Shown here: positions 34,429 through 42,732 of the stretch, piece after piece
Position numbering within the stretch: the first letter of the stretch is position 1
Layout of the letters: each line of letters begins with the position of its first letter
The notes under the pieces: generated by a model
The model's database searches: none
Told to the model about the DNA's origin: nothing
The model's input: only the letters and a program-made list of their open reading frames with translations
Source of the DNA: Paenibacillus_AA sp045062745
GTDB taxonomy: Bacteria; Bacillota; Bacilli; Paenibacillales; NBRC-103111
Direction: 5' to 3'
Assembly (NCBI RefSeq): GCF_045062745.1
Contig: NZ_JBJGED010000005.1
Span: 62,001 to 126,000 of the forward strand
DNA length: 64,000 bases
Position numbers and translations under genes: made by a program

Positions 34429-35989
34429 ACTTCCGTAAAGTAACGATGCCTCCCGTTCCCCCGATTCGCGGGAATTTACGGCTGTTGATCGAATTCGTCA
34501 GCACCAGCGACGCTCCGAATACGACTAACGCGGTCCCGATCGAGATCAGCAAGCTCCAGAGCGGCTGCATGCCGATCTGCTGCACATACTTGTACATGTA
34601 CTGTCCGGCGAATGCCATCGCCGTCATGCAGAGCGCCACCTTCAAGAACCTTCTGAGATCAAAATAAAATCCGATCAGTCCCGAGATGGAAAAGAAGTTG
34701 AGAAACGTGATGAAGCAAATCCCGAAGTTAATGCCGAGCACGACTCCGGTAATGCCGAACTGGCTGCCAAGGAAATAAATCGCCGCCGCCTTCATGATCG
34801 TCGTCGCTATATAGTTCCACATGGTCGTGCCGGCTCTGCCAAGCCCCAGCAGGACGGCGTGAAGGGGCGCTTCGAAGTAATGCAGGAAGTAGATCGGGGC
34901 TAGCAGCCTGAGCAGCGGTCCTGCCTCCGGCGCATTGTAGATCAGCGTCGTCAGAGGCGTCGCCCAGATGTACAAAATGACGGTGGCCGGGGCTCCGACG
35001 AACAGCGCGATCCGCATCGCCTGATCCATCCGACGGTGTACATCCATGCTGTTACGGTTCGCCATCGCTTCGCTGACAGCCGGGATGAGCGCGGTCGATA
35101 ACGAATGCGTGATGAAGCTCGGGAACACCAGCAGGGGGAAGGCGTACCCCATAAGCAACCCGTATTGCTTGGTCGCCATGGCGGTGCCGAATCCGAACAG
35201 GGCGAGGCTCTTCGTAACCAGCATCGGCTGGAATGCGCTGTAGATCGAATGGACGAAGCCGAGACCGGTGGTCGGCAAGCCCATCCGCATCAGCTCGGCA
35301 AACGTACGCTTGCCGTTCCGCAAATGCTCGGAAGCCTTCTGACGCAATCCGTCGTTCTTCCGATTCCACCTGTAGCTGGTCAACAAATAGAGGAGCCCGA
35401 CCGCTTCGCTTGCGACTGCACCGGCCATTGCGCCCGCGGCCGCATATTCGATCCCGTACGGAAGCAACAGATGCACGAGGGCGAGCATGCACGCAATGTG
35501 GGCGATGTGCTCGAAGACGTCGGACAACGCGATCGACTTCATATGCTGCTTGCCGCGGAAATAGCCTTTCAACACCGCGGAGATAGCGACGATCGGCGCG
35601 ATCGGCGTAATGGCCAGCATCGCATAGTAGGCTCTTTCATCGGTCAGGAACAGCGCCGCAATATACTTCGAGCATAGCAAGGCAATCAAGGTCAAGATGA
35701 CGCTTAATGTCCCCGTAATGGCGAGGGAAACGGCGAGAATCCGCTTCTCCTTGAGCTTGTCGCCCTGGACGTCCGCTTCGGCGACCATCTTCGAGATGGC
35801 GACCGGCAGACCCAATTCGGTTAAAGTGATGACAAGCGGCACGAGCGGGTGGGCCATCATCAGCAGTCCGATGCCTTCCGCACCCAAGGAACGGGCGAGG
35901 AAGATGCCGCTGAGGAAGCCGAGAATTCTCGTGATCAAGGACGATGCCGTGAGAATAAACGTCCCCCGCACAAAGGATTGTTTTTGCAT
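34427..35989 (-). CDS. SpoVB-like lipid II/polysaccharide flippase (MOP superfamily)
   Basis: A 520-residue membrane protein with about 14 helices, of the MVF/PST branch and closest in length and N-terminal sequence (GTFILTASSLITRILGF) to stage V sporulation protein B. SpoVB is needed for spore cortex peptidoglycan and probably moves lipid-linked precursors across the membrane. Paralogues (YkvU, MurJ-like) have similar sequences, so the exact orthologue is unsure. I start at ATG 35989, preceded by AGAGGCG, rather than 36016. The C-terminal tail is short and basic. Confidence 0.85.
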   Translation of the reverse strand: MQKQSFVRGTFILTASSLITRILGFLSGIFLARSLGAEGIGLLMMAHPLVPLVITLTELGLPVAISKMVAEADVQGDKLKEKRILAVSLAITGTLSVILTLIALLCSKYIAALFLTDERAYYAMLAITPIAPIVAISAVLKGYFRGKQHMKSIALSDVFEHIAHIACMLALVHLLLPYGIEYAAAGAMAGAVASEAVGLLYLLTSYRWNRKNDGLRQKASEHLRNGKRTFAELMRMGLPTTGLGFVHSIYSAFQPMLVTKSLALFGFGTAMATKQYGLLMGYAFPLLVFPSFITHSLSTALIPAVSEAMANRNSMDVHRRMDQAMRIALFVGAPATVILYIWATPLTTLIYNAPEAGPLLRLLAPIYFLHYFEAPLHAVLLGLGRAGTTMWNYIATTIMKAAAIYFLGSQFGITGVVLGINFGICFITFLNFFSISGLIGFYFDLRRFLKVALCMTAMAFAGQYMYKYVQQIGMQPLWSLLISIGTALVVFGASLVLTNSINSRKFPRIGGTGGIVTLRK

Positions 35990-36118
35990 GATACGCCTCT
36001 TTTGCTTGGAATCCACATCTTCTCCTATATATATTCGGATAAGCCCGATACATGTCCGACAACTCCGAGCTTAAGAGAAAATGATCCATATGCAAGAAAG
36101 AGGGTTCAGCTGAAACTA

Positions 36119-36223
36119 AAGAAAGGTAAATGTAAAAGTAGTGCCTTTCTTACTGCTATCGACAGTGAGCCGGGCTTCGCCCGGCTAGCCGGCGGGATAC
36201 CCGTCCAATCCTGTCTATGACAG
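36119..36223 (+). other. Structured leader region upstream of the collagen-like gene
   Basis: Two structures precede the gene. AAGAAAGG (36119-36126) pairs with CCTTTCTT (36144-36151). Then GACAG (36161-36165) and CTGTC (36211-36215) can enclose two hairpins: AGCCGGGC/GCCCGGCT with loop TTC (36168-36186) and CGGG/CCCG (36193-36203), a three-way-junction shape. It matches no riboswitch class I know. There is no T-run, so it is not a simple terminator. Confidence 0.4.
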
Positions 36224-36265
36224 CCGCATATGATGTGGGGAGTAAAGGAGGAGGAGGAGGAGAGG

Positions 36266-36961
36266 ATGTTTCGTCGATCACATGAAAATGTCGAGCCGGT
36301 CAAGAAAAAGAAAAGAAATAAAAGCCTTCAGTCTCAGTCGCTCGTGTTCAAAAAAGTAACCATATTCGAAGGCGATCAAGTCACACGAAACGTACGGAAT
36401 GCGAAAAAAAGGAAGGAAGCCGCGAAGGTTGGTCCTCCCGGACCGCAAGGCCCTCCGGGACCAGCCGGTCCGCAAGGACCAACCGGCGCGCAGGGACCTG
36501 CCGGCATTCAAGGGGAAACCGGTCCTCGAGGTCCTTCGGGGATCGTAGCTTCATTCGTCAACCAACAACTCGTTAACAATACGTTTCCGAACACGTCTGC
36601 ACGCAATGAAAGCTTCGATCTCGCAGTAACCGTAGGGGAGAACGAAATCGTTAAGCTGGAAGGTTATGTATCCGGCGGGGGAGGGAACAGTATGGCAGGA
36701 GTAACCGAAGCCTCCGTTCGATTCGTCTTGCTTAGGGATTCGTCGGGGCTTAATGTAGTTTCGCAGGATTTTATGCGAACCTCAACGACGTTCTTCACTT
36801 TCAACGGAACGCCTTCCGTCAGTTTTATCGACAATCCAGGTCCGGGCACTTTCACTTACACGCTAGCACTGGAACAATTCGTCAATCCGATGCAAGCGAA
36901 CAATTTTATCTCCCTCGATTTTGTCTCCATATCGGCATTAGTGTTCCGCCCTCAACCCTAA
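36266..36961 (+). CDS. Collagen-like repeat protein (possible exosporium/spore surface protein)
   Basis: A 231-residue protein. The N-terminus (1-55) is strongly basic (VKKKKRNKS). Residues about 56-95 are twelve Gly-X-Y triplets rich in proline (GPPGPQGPPGPAGPQGP and on), a short collagen-like stalk. The C-terminal 135 residues are beta-rich (jelly-roll style trimerisation head as in BclA-type proteins, by general look). No signal peptide, as in Bacillus exosporium proteins assembled from the mother cell. ATG 36266 follows a long GGAGGAGGAGGAG run. A spore location is inference. Confidence 0.75.
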   Translation: MFRRSHENVEPVKKKKRNKSLQSQSLVFKKVTIFEGDQVTRNVRNAKKRKEAAKVGPPGPQGPPGPAGPQGPTGAQGPAGIQGETGPRGPSGIVASFVNQQLVNNTFPNTSARNESFDLAVTVGENEIVKLEGYVSGGGGNSMAGVTEASVRFVLLRDSSGLNVVSQDFMRTSTTFFTFNGTPSVSFIDNPGPGTFTYTLALEQFVNPMQANNFISLDFVSISALVFRPQP

Positions 36962-36965
36962 AGTA

Positions 36966-37009
36966 CAAAAGCCTGAACCTATTGTGCGAGAGGTTCAGGC
37001 TTTTGTTTA
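36966..37009 (+). terminator. Terminator of the collagen-like gene
   Basis: A perfect 15-bp stem: 36966-36980 with 36991-37005 (AGCCTGAACCT / AGGTTCAGGCT core), followed by TTTA. Confidence 0.9.
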
Positions 37010-37022
37010 CATAACTAAATAT

Positions 37023-37175
37023 ATGGAAACTTCCGACTTGCTGACGGCGGCTTCTTCAGTTCCGCGTTTTTGCACCGCTGTTCATCTGAAGCAGTACGTG
37101 GAATCGATGGAGTTCGAATTCAGCCCGCTCGTCCCGGGGATCTATCAAGCGGAGATTGAAGTAAGCATGCCGTAA
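37023..37175 (+). pseudogene. Short orphan reading frame, probable gene remnant
   Basis: An open frame of 50 residues from ATG 37023 (METSDLLTAASSVPRFCT and on, ending EIEVSMP) lies right after a terminator, without a ribosome binding site or promoter. It reads like the C-terminal end of a longer protein but I do not recognise the family. Confidence 0.25.
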
Positions 37176-37179
37176 CTAT

Positions 37180-37198
37180 CTTAGTGGAAAAAACTAAG
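37180..37198. promoter_or_regulatory. Inverted repeat upstream of the GlcG/HbpS gene
   Basis: CTTAGT (37180-37185), seven bases, ACTAAG (37193-37198). A TACAAT -10 candidate lies downstream at 37233-37238. It may be an operator; no T-run of terminator type follows. Confidence 0.3.
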
Positions 37199-37270
37199 TG
37201 GGGGAATCGTTCCCAATTTGGGTGATGACCCATACAATATGGAAGCATCGAAACCCAAGGAGTGAATGAG

Positions 37271-37714
37271 TTGCTTACATTGGAAATGGCCAAACAATTG
37301 CTCGCCGTCGCGGAACAGAAAGCCCGGCAGATGGGACTCGCCTGCGATATCGCGATCGTCGACGCCGGGGCGAACTTGGTTGCCTTCCACCGGATGGACC
37401 ATGCCCGGATCGCCGGGATCGAAATCGCCAAGGGGAAGGCGTGGACAAGTGTAGCCATGCAGATGCCGACTGCTAACTTGGCCCAGTCGGCGCTTCCAGG
37501 CGGTCCCACTTACGGGATCAACACGACGAACCAAGGGAGGCTCACCGTCTTGGGCGGCGGTATTCCGCTCGTCCGCGACGGCATGATCGTCGGCGGCATC
37601 GGCGTGAGCGGAGGTACCAGCGCGCAAGACATCGAAGTGGCCACTGCCGCCGTTCAAGCGTTCGCCGCGGCTCACACGCACCACTCGACAGGTGCGTCAC
37701 GAACGATCCGGTAA
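37271..37714 (+). CDS. GlcG/HbpS-family heme-binding-like protein
   Basis: A 147-residue protein of the GlcG/HbpS/DhaG-like family: LTLEMAKQLLAVAEQKA, IAIVDAGANLVAFHRMD and the glycine-rich VLGGGIPLVRDGMIVGGIGVSG (given in part). Relatives include the heme-degrading HbpS of Streptomyces and GlcG of the glycolate locus; most are unassigned. It is a single gene with its own promoter region. TTG 37271 has AAGGAG at eight bases; GTG 37262 is also in frame but overlaps that site. The C-terminus is histidine-rich (AHTHHS). Confidence 0.85.
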   Translation: MLTLEMAKQLLAVAEQKARQMGLACDIAIVDAGANLVAFHRMDHARIAGIEIAKGKAWTSVAMQMPTANLAQSALPGGPTYGINTTNQGRLTVLGGGIPLVRDGMIVGGIGVSGGTSAQDIEVATAAVQAFAAAHTHHSTGASRTIR

Positions 37715-37750
37715 TCGCATTGTCGGAATCGAATAGCGATACCTATAGAG

Positions 37751-37779
37751 GCCCGCCTAACCGGCGGCTTCTTTTTTTC
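37751..37779 (+). terminator. Terminator after the GlcG/HbpS gene
   Basis: CCGCC and GGCGG arms around TAACC-type loop (37753-37767), followed by a run of eight T. Confidence 0.7.
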
Positions 37780-37859
37780 TAGTCTGCGGCGGGGGAGGAT
37801 GGTATGATCGAAGAATGAACTAGATTCTTATCCGGCATATAGAGTTGGGGTGCACCTTC

Positions 37860-38756
37860 GTGGGATATGTCTTGCTATTGCTTGCTACGCTCTCCTGGAG
37901 TTTCGTCGGGATATTGGTCAAAGCCGCCTCGACGATGGTGGACAGCACGACGATTACGTTTGCTCGGTTCTCCATCGGCGTCGTGTTCCTGGGGCTCTTT
38001 CTCCTCATGAAACGCAGGGGGTTACCGCTTCAGTTCCGCATGAAATGGATTTGGTTGGGGGCCATTGGGAAGGCCGTGAATTACTTTTTTGAAAACCTGG
38101 GGCTGTCCATCGGGTACTCCTATGGGTATATCCTGGTAACGCCGGTCTCAACCGTCGCTCTGCTGCTAGCCTCCGTCTTCCTGTTTAAGGAGAGGATCAC
38201 GGCCCGCGGCAAGATCGCTTCGGCGATGTGCGTGATCGGGGTGTTTATCATCAGCTGGAACGGGAAGCCGTTCGAGCAGCTTTTTGGTGGGAACTCCATT
38301 ACGACCTTGCTATTCATTATTGCCGGCATCGGGGCTACCTTCCATGTACTGAGCCAAAAAATGCTGATAAAGGCTATGGATCCTGGAACGATGAACTACT
38401 CCGTCTTCTTCTGGGCTTCCCTCGTGATGCTTCTGCCGCTTCCCTGGCAGTTCGAGTTTCAGGGAACCGTTAGTTTCACGGCAATCGGAGCTTTGATCTT
38501 GCTGGGGCTCATTACGGGAACCAGCTTTTATTGGTTCTCGCAAGGGTTGGCCCGGGTGCCGTTCTCCGTTGCGGTTATCGTGAGCAATACGTCGGTGTTG
38601 TTCGCGATTTTGTGGAGCTTCCTGTTCTACCGGGATCCGATTACTTGGTATATCCTAGGCGGCGCGCTGTTGTTCTCGGCCGGACTCGTCGTGCTGAACC
38701 TCCCGGTGAAGCCGGTGCAACGGAAAGAGAAGCCGGTGAAGGCTTTGGAAGGGTGA
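37860..38756 (+). CDS. EamA-family (DMT superfamily) transporter
   Basis: A 298-residue membrane protein with ten predicted helices in two EamA halves (about 1-140 and 150-285). FARFSIGVVFLG and the second-half GLITGTSFYWFSQGLARVP are typical of drug/metabolite exporters of this family. Substrate unknown. GTG 37860 follows a weak GGGG; TTG 37845 is also in frame. The C-terminus is short and basic (VQRKEKPVK). Closely followed by a terminator, so probably monocistronic. Confidence 0.88.
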   Translation: MGYVLLLLATLSWSFVGILVKAASTMVDSTTITFARFSIGVVFLGLFLLMKRRGLPLQFRMKWIWLGAIGKAVNYFFENLGLSIGYSYGYILVTPVSTVALLLASVFLFKERITARGKIASAMCVIGVFIISWNGKPFEQLFGGNSITTLLFIIAGIGATFHVLSQKMLIKAMDPGTMNYSVFFWASLVMLLPLPWQFEFQGTVSFTAIGALILLGLITGTSFYWFSQGLARVPFSVAVIVSNTSVLFAILWSFLFYRDPITWYILGGALLFSAGLVVLNLPVKPVQRKEKPVKALEG

Positions 38757-38771
38757 AGTTGTTGGGCAATG

Positions 38772-38800
38772 GGGCTGCCGGTGTAATCGGCGGCCTGTTT
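38772..38800 (+). terminator. Terminator of the EamA transporter gene
   Basis: GGCTGCCG (38772-38779) pairs with CGGCGGCC (38787-38794) with one G-U, followed by TGTTTTCG. Confidence 0.75.
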
Positions 38801-38858
38801 TCGTTCTTGGTCGGATAATTCCGTTACACCCAAAGTCGGCACGATCAGCAAAGGATCC

Positions 38859-39509
38859 TTGTGCTATTCTACGAATGGATTGGAATTCGAAGCAGAGGCG
38901 GTGGAAGACCTGACGAGCGAAAAACGGGTTAAACCTCTATTTTTGGTAGTTCCGAAAAAGGGTTTAGAATCTTTGTCTAAAATTCCGCAACTGAATGAGG
39001 AGTATCTTTTGAGAACCTATGAACCAGGAGATGAGACAGTACTAGCAAAGCTGTTAGCATCCGAAGGTTGGGGATATGATGACGTGCAGATTAGCGGTTT
39101 TTTAGACCATGTTCTGCCGGAGGGTTTATTTTTCGTAGTACATAAACCCACGGGAACCGTTGTGAGTACGGCATCGGCGCTGCATCACCCGGCTTCACCT
39201 CATTGGCATTTTCGATTCGGCGGAGCGATCGGGTATGTGATTACCTTACCGGAGCATCGGGGGAAAGGGATTGGATACACGGTTTCGGCTGCCGCTGCCA
39301 GGCGTCTCATTCGAGCAGGATATACTAACATTCGTGTAGGGACGAATGACAACCGTCTGGCCGCTCTTAGAATATACCTTAAGCTTGGCTTTGTACCGTT
39401 CCTATACTCGGAGGACAGCGAATCGCGTTGGAGTGCTGTGTGCGAAAAGCTTAGTTGGCCCTTCACACCATACACTTGGATTAGACCCGGCGAGGAGGCG
39501 TTCCCATGA
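38859..39509 (+). CDS. GNAT-family N-acetyltransferase
   Basis: An acyl-CoA-dependent N-acetyltransferase. The GNAT domain runs from about residue 45 (YLLRTYEPGDE) with the acetyl-CoA loop VITLPEHRGKGIGYTVSAAA and the C-terminal NIRVGTNDNRLAALRIYLKLGF. The start is uncertain: no ribosome binding site precedes 38859, and a -10-like TATTCT sits at 38865. TTG 38973, 10 bases after AAAAGGG, would give a 178-residue protein. The stop overlaps the ATG of the next gene (ATGA), so the two are co-transcribed. Substrate unknown. Confidence 0.8.
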   Translation: MCYSTNGLEFEAEAVEDLTSEKRVKPLFLVVPKKGLESLSKIPQLNEEYLLRTYEPGDETVLAKLLASEGWGYDDVQISGFLDHVLPEGLFFVVHKPTGTVVSTASALHHPASPHWHFRFGGAIGYVITLPEHRGKGIGYTVSAAAARRLIRAGYTNIRVGTNDNRLAALRIYLKLGFVPFLYSEDSESRWSAVCEKLSWPFTPYTWIRPGEEAFP

Positions 39510-40420
39510 ACGAGACGAACGAATGGGCGATCGACATATCCCTAGTGAAAAGGTTGATTGCCTCTCAATTCCCGCAATGGGCGCACCATCCCCTCCGGCC
39601 GCTCGCTTCCTCCGGGACTGACAACGCCATCTATCGGCTCGGAGCGGATATGGCCGTGCGGCTACCCCGAGTCGAGTGGGCGACAGGGCAGGTGGAGAAG
39701 GAGCACGTGTGGCTGCCGAAGCTCGCCCCGCTGCTGCCGCTGGCGATCCCAACCCCTCTGGCAATGGGGTATCCGGCCGAGGGTTACCCTTGGCACTGGT
39801 CGGTGTACCGGTGGCTGGAAGGCGAGAACGCCATTGTTGGGCGAATCGACAATCCGCGCCAAGCGGCGACCGCACTGGCTCAATTCGTAGCCGCCCTGCA
39901 GCGGATCGATGCCGCTGGGGGGCCGCCTCCAGGAACGCATAACTCGGGCCGGGGGGTCCCCCTGGCGATGCGCGACGCGCCGGCCCGGAACGCAATCGCA
40001 ACCTTGAGCGATTGGGTCGATCCCGATAAGGCAACGGCTGTATGGGAAGAAGCCCTGCAAGCCCCCGTGTGGCACGATGCTCCCGTCTGGCTACACGGGG
40101 ACCTGCATCCGGGCAACTTGCTGGTCGTACAAGGCCGGGTAAACGCGGTCATAGACTTCGGGACGCTCGGCATTGGCGATCCGGCGTGCGATTTGATGGT
40201 GGCGTGGACTATGCTATCCGCCGACAGCCGCGATTTATTCCGAGCCTCCCTTTCGGTCGACGACGCCACATGGACCCGTGGTCGTGGTTGGGCTCTCTCT
40301 TTTGGTCTAATCGCGCTTGCCTACTATATGGATACGAACCCCGTCCTCGCCTCGATTGCACGACGCACTCTAGAGGAAGTGCTCGCGGACGGGCAGGAGA
40401 CTGGCCAAGATCCGAACTAA
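39506..40420 (+). CDS. Aminoglycoside phosphotransferase-family kinase
   Basis: A 304-residue APH/choline-kinase-fold protein. The catalytic loop is WLHGDLHPGNLL (Asp and Asn ligands) and the DFG-like block is VIDFGTLGIGDPACDL; the N-terminal lobe has GTDNAIYRLGADMAVRLPR. Members phosphorylate aminoglycosides or other small hydroxyl compounds; actual drug resistance is not implied. Overlaps the GNAT gene by four bases. A damaged second copy of its C-terminal half lies 2.3 kb downstream. Confidence 0.9.
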   Translation: MNETNEWAIDISLVKRLIASQFPQWAHHPLRPLASSGTDNAIYRLGADMAVRLPRVEWATGQVEKEHVWLPKLAPLLPLAIPTPLAMGYPAEGYPWHWSVYRWLEGENAIVGRIDNPRQAATALAQFVAALQRIDAAGGPPPGTHNSGRGVPLAMRDAPARNAIATLSDWVDPDKATAVWEEALQAPVWHDAPVWLHGDLHPGNLLVVQGRVNAVIDFGTLGIGDPACDLMVAWTMLSADSRDLFRASLSVDDATWTRGRGWALSFGLIALAYYMDTNPVLASIARRTLEEVLADGQETGQDPN

Positions 40421-40652
40421 GCTGCCAAAGGCTATAGTCGTAAACTTGGGTGAGCGCGGGCGGAAAGATGACGTTCTTGTCTGGGAGGCCTGCACAACGA
40501 TCAATTGCAGACTATTACGCTATTCTACGAGTGCGATTGAAATAGAAGAGGGAATCGAATCTATAAAAATTGTACGATTGATCTATTCCCGCCTTAATAA
40601 AATTACATATTTTAATATGGTAGAATATTTTATGAAGAGAGGGTTGATTAAG
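40421..40652. other. A+T-rich intergenic stretch without a recognised gene
   Basis: Composition changes sharply from the G+C-rich APH gene to an A+T-rich stretch. GCTATTCTACGA at about 40519 repeats the sequence around the -10-like site ahead of the GNAT gene (38863-38875). The frame of the next gene is open through it but has no ribosome binding site until 40636. Confidence 0.4.
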
Positions 40653-41183
40653 TTGCCTGAATTCGGTGATGTTCGCATAACAGGAAATTTAACAGTGGAT
40701 ATTGATGCACGAATTAATGGAAATAGCACGTTTCAAGGGAATACTCTAGTTAATGGAAATAGCACGTTTCAAGGGAATACTCTAGTTAGTGGAAATAGCA
40801 CGTTTCAAGGGGATACATTAATTAATGGAAATAGCACGTTTCAAGGGGATACTCAAACTAATGGAAATACGACGACGCAAGGCCATGCTCAAGTGCTCAA
40901 GACTATAAGAGTTGGAGAAAATCTGATTGTGAACGGGAACGGCGCCTTTAGCGGAGGAATAAGCACCACGTCAGACTTTAATGCGGGCAACCGATTAATG
41001 GCAACTAAACAGCCAGCGACGAACCCTAATGATTTTATCGTTCAAGAAGTGAGATTCTACGAAATTCCCATTCCAGGGCAGCCAGGATTGGTTTTGAAAG
41101 GTACCGACGGACAAAATTATTTGATATTCATCGATAATTCCGGCGGTGTTGGAAATCCAAACATTGGGATTCAAAAAGCATAA
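40653..41183 (+). CDS. Protein with five 12-residue NGNSTFQG-type repeats
   Basis: A 176-residue protein of no family I recognise. After a short head, five 12-residue repeats (about residues 22-81; unit N-G-N-S-T-F-Q-G-N/D-T-L-V/I) are encoded by near-identical 36-base units at 40716-40895. The regular Asn/Gly/Thr pattern suits a beta-solenoid, somewhat like bactofilin or tail-fibre stems. A C-terminal domain (about 115-176, with NDFIVQEVRFYEIPIPGQPG) could be a head. No signal peptide. TTG 40653 follows AGAGAGGG at nine bases. A surface or spore-coat fibre is a guess from shape and neighbours. Confidence 0.6.
   Translation: MPEFGDVRITGNLTVDIDARINGNSTFQGNTLVNGNSTFQGNTLVSGNSTFQGDTLINGNSTFQGDTQTNGNTTTQGHAQVLKTIRVGENLIVNGNGAFSGGISTTSDFNAGNRLMATKQPATNPNDFIVQEVRFYEIPIPGQPGLVLKGTDGQNYLIFIDNSGGVGNPNIGIQKA
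40716..40895 (+). repeat. Five tandem 36-bp coding repeats
   Basis: Units start AATGGAAATAGCACGTTTCA; the first four are nearly identical, the fifth has diverged. The copy number could vary by slippage. Confidence 0.9.
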
Positions 41184-41194
41184 GTTTTGTTGAT

Positions 41195-41230
41195 CGTCAT
41201 CCAGGCGTAATCGTCGGGATGACGTTTTTA
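41195..41230 (+). terminator. Terminator of the 12-residue-repeat gene
   Basis: CGTCATCC (41195-41202) pairs with GGATGACG (41217-41224), followed by TTTTTATT. Confidence 0.85.
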
Positions 41231-41371
41231 TTATTGCCTATAGGTCAATCGCAGCGAGTGACAACTAATAAAATAAGGCATTAAACCAAACCAAGCGTGA
41301 AAAAGGGACATATTGTAGACTAATGTTTTTTAAAAAGATTGGACCATTAAAGGATCAAGGAGTGGGAAGGT

Positions 41372-42727
41372 ATGGGTGTGGTATTAGGCTTCCTGAAGGA
41401 CCGCACTAAAATAAACAGCAAATTAAAGAACAACCGGCAGCCATCGACGAGGCCTCAAGAGCGCACAATAAGACTGCTAAGACCGGCCGACATGCCAACA
41501 AATGCGCCGATGAAACCGCTGCAAGCAGAGCCGAAAATCATCGCATTTTATCTTCCTCAATTTCACCGGATTCCCAAGAACGATCTTTGGTGGGGCGAAG
41601 GGTTTACGGAATGGACGAATACGCGTAAAGCAAAACCGCTCTTCCCTGGACATTATCAACCAAGGGAACCTCAAGGAGACAACTATTATGATTTGACCAA
41701 CCCGGAAACAAAGCGTTGGCAAGCCGAATTGGCCCGAGAACACGGCATTTACGGGTTCTGCTATTATCATTACTGGTTTAATGGAGAGCTGCTGCTGGAA
41801 ACGCCGCTGCAGCAATTACTCGAATCCGGTGAACCGGATTTCCCGTTTTGTATATCTTGGGCGAATGAGCCGTGGACCCGGGGCTGGGACGGAGCGGAGT
41901 ATGAAGTGCTCATGCCTCAAGAGTATGGTAACGAGGACGACTGGAAGCTGCACTTCGAATACTTATTGAGGGCCTTTAAAGATCCGCGCTACATCCGGGT
42001 GGACAACAAACCGCTGTTCGCCATTTACCGCCCGGCCAGTATCGAGCATTGTGAGGCTATGATGAACTATTGGCAGCAGTTGGCCAAAGAGAACGGCTTG
42101 GAAGGGATTTATTTTGTCGAGACATTGAACGGATTTGATCACAAGCCTATCCGCGGCTTTCGAGCCAGCGTGCAGTTTGAGCCCTTATATACGACTTCGC
42201 ACGATATTCCGAAGAGAGTCCTCTCCAAGTTCGATATAAGGGCGCGCTCAAAAGACAACAAGATGCGCAAATTGAATTTGTACAGCTATGACCGTATATG
42301 GGAACGCATATTAGCCCGGAAAATCCCCGACTCGAGTAAGCCGACGTATTTGGGAGCTTTTGTAGACTGGGATAATTCCCCGAGAAGGGGAGATAATGCT
42401 TCTTTTATTTACTGCGGGGCCACGCCGGATAAGTTTGGAGACTATCTTAAGAGACAGATCAGAAGGGCTAAACGGTCGGGAAGCGAATTTGTGTTTATCA
42501 ATGCGTGGAACGAGTGGGCGGAAGGAACCTACTTGGAACCGGATAAAAAGTATGGACTTCAATATTTAGAAGCGGTAAAAAATGCTTTGAGGGAAGGATT
42601 AAAAACAACGCATAAGCGTTCGATCCCATTGAAAAAAAGAAAACCAAAACTGAAGCAATGGAAAAAAAAGGCTTCCGGTTCCGCCAAGAAGAAAAGTGGC
42701 ACAAAAGTCAGAAAAAAACTTAACTGA
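41372..42727 (+). CDS. WbsX/GH99-like glycan protein with lysine-rich C-terminal tail
   Basis: A 451-residue protein of the WbsX family (glycosyltransferase-WbsX, GH99-like fold), often found in O-antigen and capsule loci. Core blocks: IIAFYLPQFHRIPKNDLWWG, GFTEWTNTRKAKPLF, HGIYGFCYYHYWFNG, ISWANEPWTRGWDG and FVFINAWNEWAEGTYLEPD (given in part). The first 50 residues are basic and disordered-looking. The last 45 hold 20 Lys/Arg (KKRKPKLKQWKKK and SAKKKSGTKVRKK), unusual for the family. ATG 41372 follows AAGGAGTGGG. Its substrate is unknown. It lies between the intact and broken APH copies. Confidence 0.83.
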   Translation: MGVVLGFLKDRTKINSKLKNNRQPSTRPQERTIRLLRPADMPTNAPMKPLQAEPKIIAFYLPQFHRIPKNDLWWGEGFTEWTNTRKAKPLFPGHYQPREPQGDNYYDLTNPETKRWQAELAREHGIYGFCYYHYWFNGELLLETPLQQLLESGEPDFPFCISWANEPWTRGWDGAEYEVLMPQEYGNEDDWKLHFEYLLRAFKDPRYIRVDNKPLFAIYRPASIEHCEAMMNYWQQLAKENGLEGIYFVETLNGFDHKPIRGFRASVQFEPLYTTSHDIPKRVLSKFDIRARSKDNKMRKLNLYSYDRIWERILARKIPDSSKPTYLGAFVDWDNSPRRGDNASFIYCGATPDKFGDYLKRQIRRAKRSGSEFVFINAWNEWAEGTYLEPDKKYGLQYLEAVKNALREGLKTTHKRSIPLKKRKPKLKQWKKKASGSAKKKSGTKVRKKLN

Positions 42728-42732
42728 GCACC

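Noticed and set aside
40716..40895. Regular 36-bp repeats, considered as a CRISPR array
   Set aside because: The units are contiguous with no unique spacers, and they encode an in-frame 12-residue peptide repeat.
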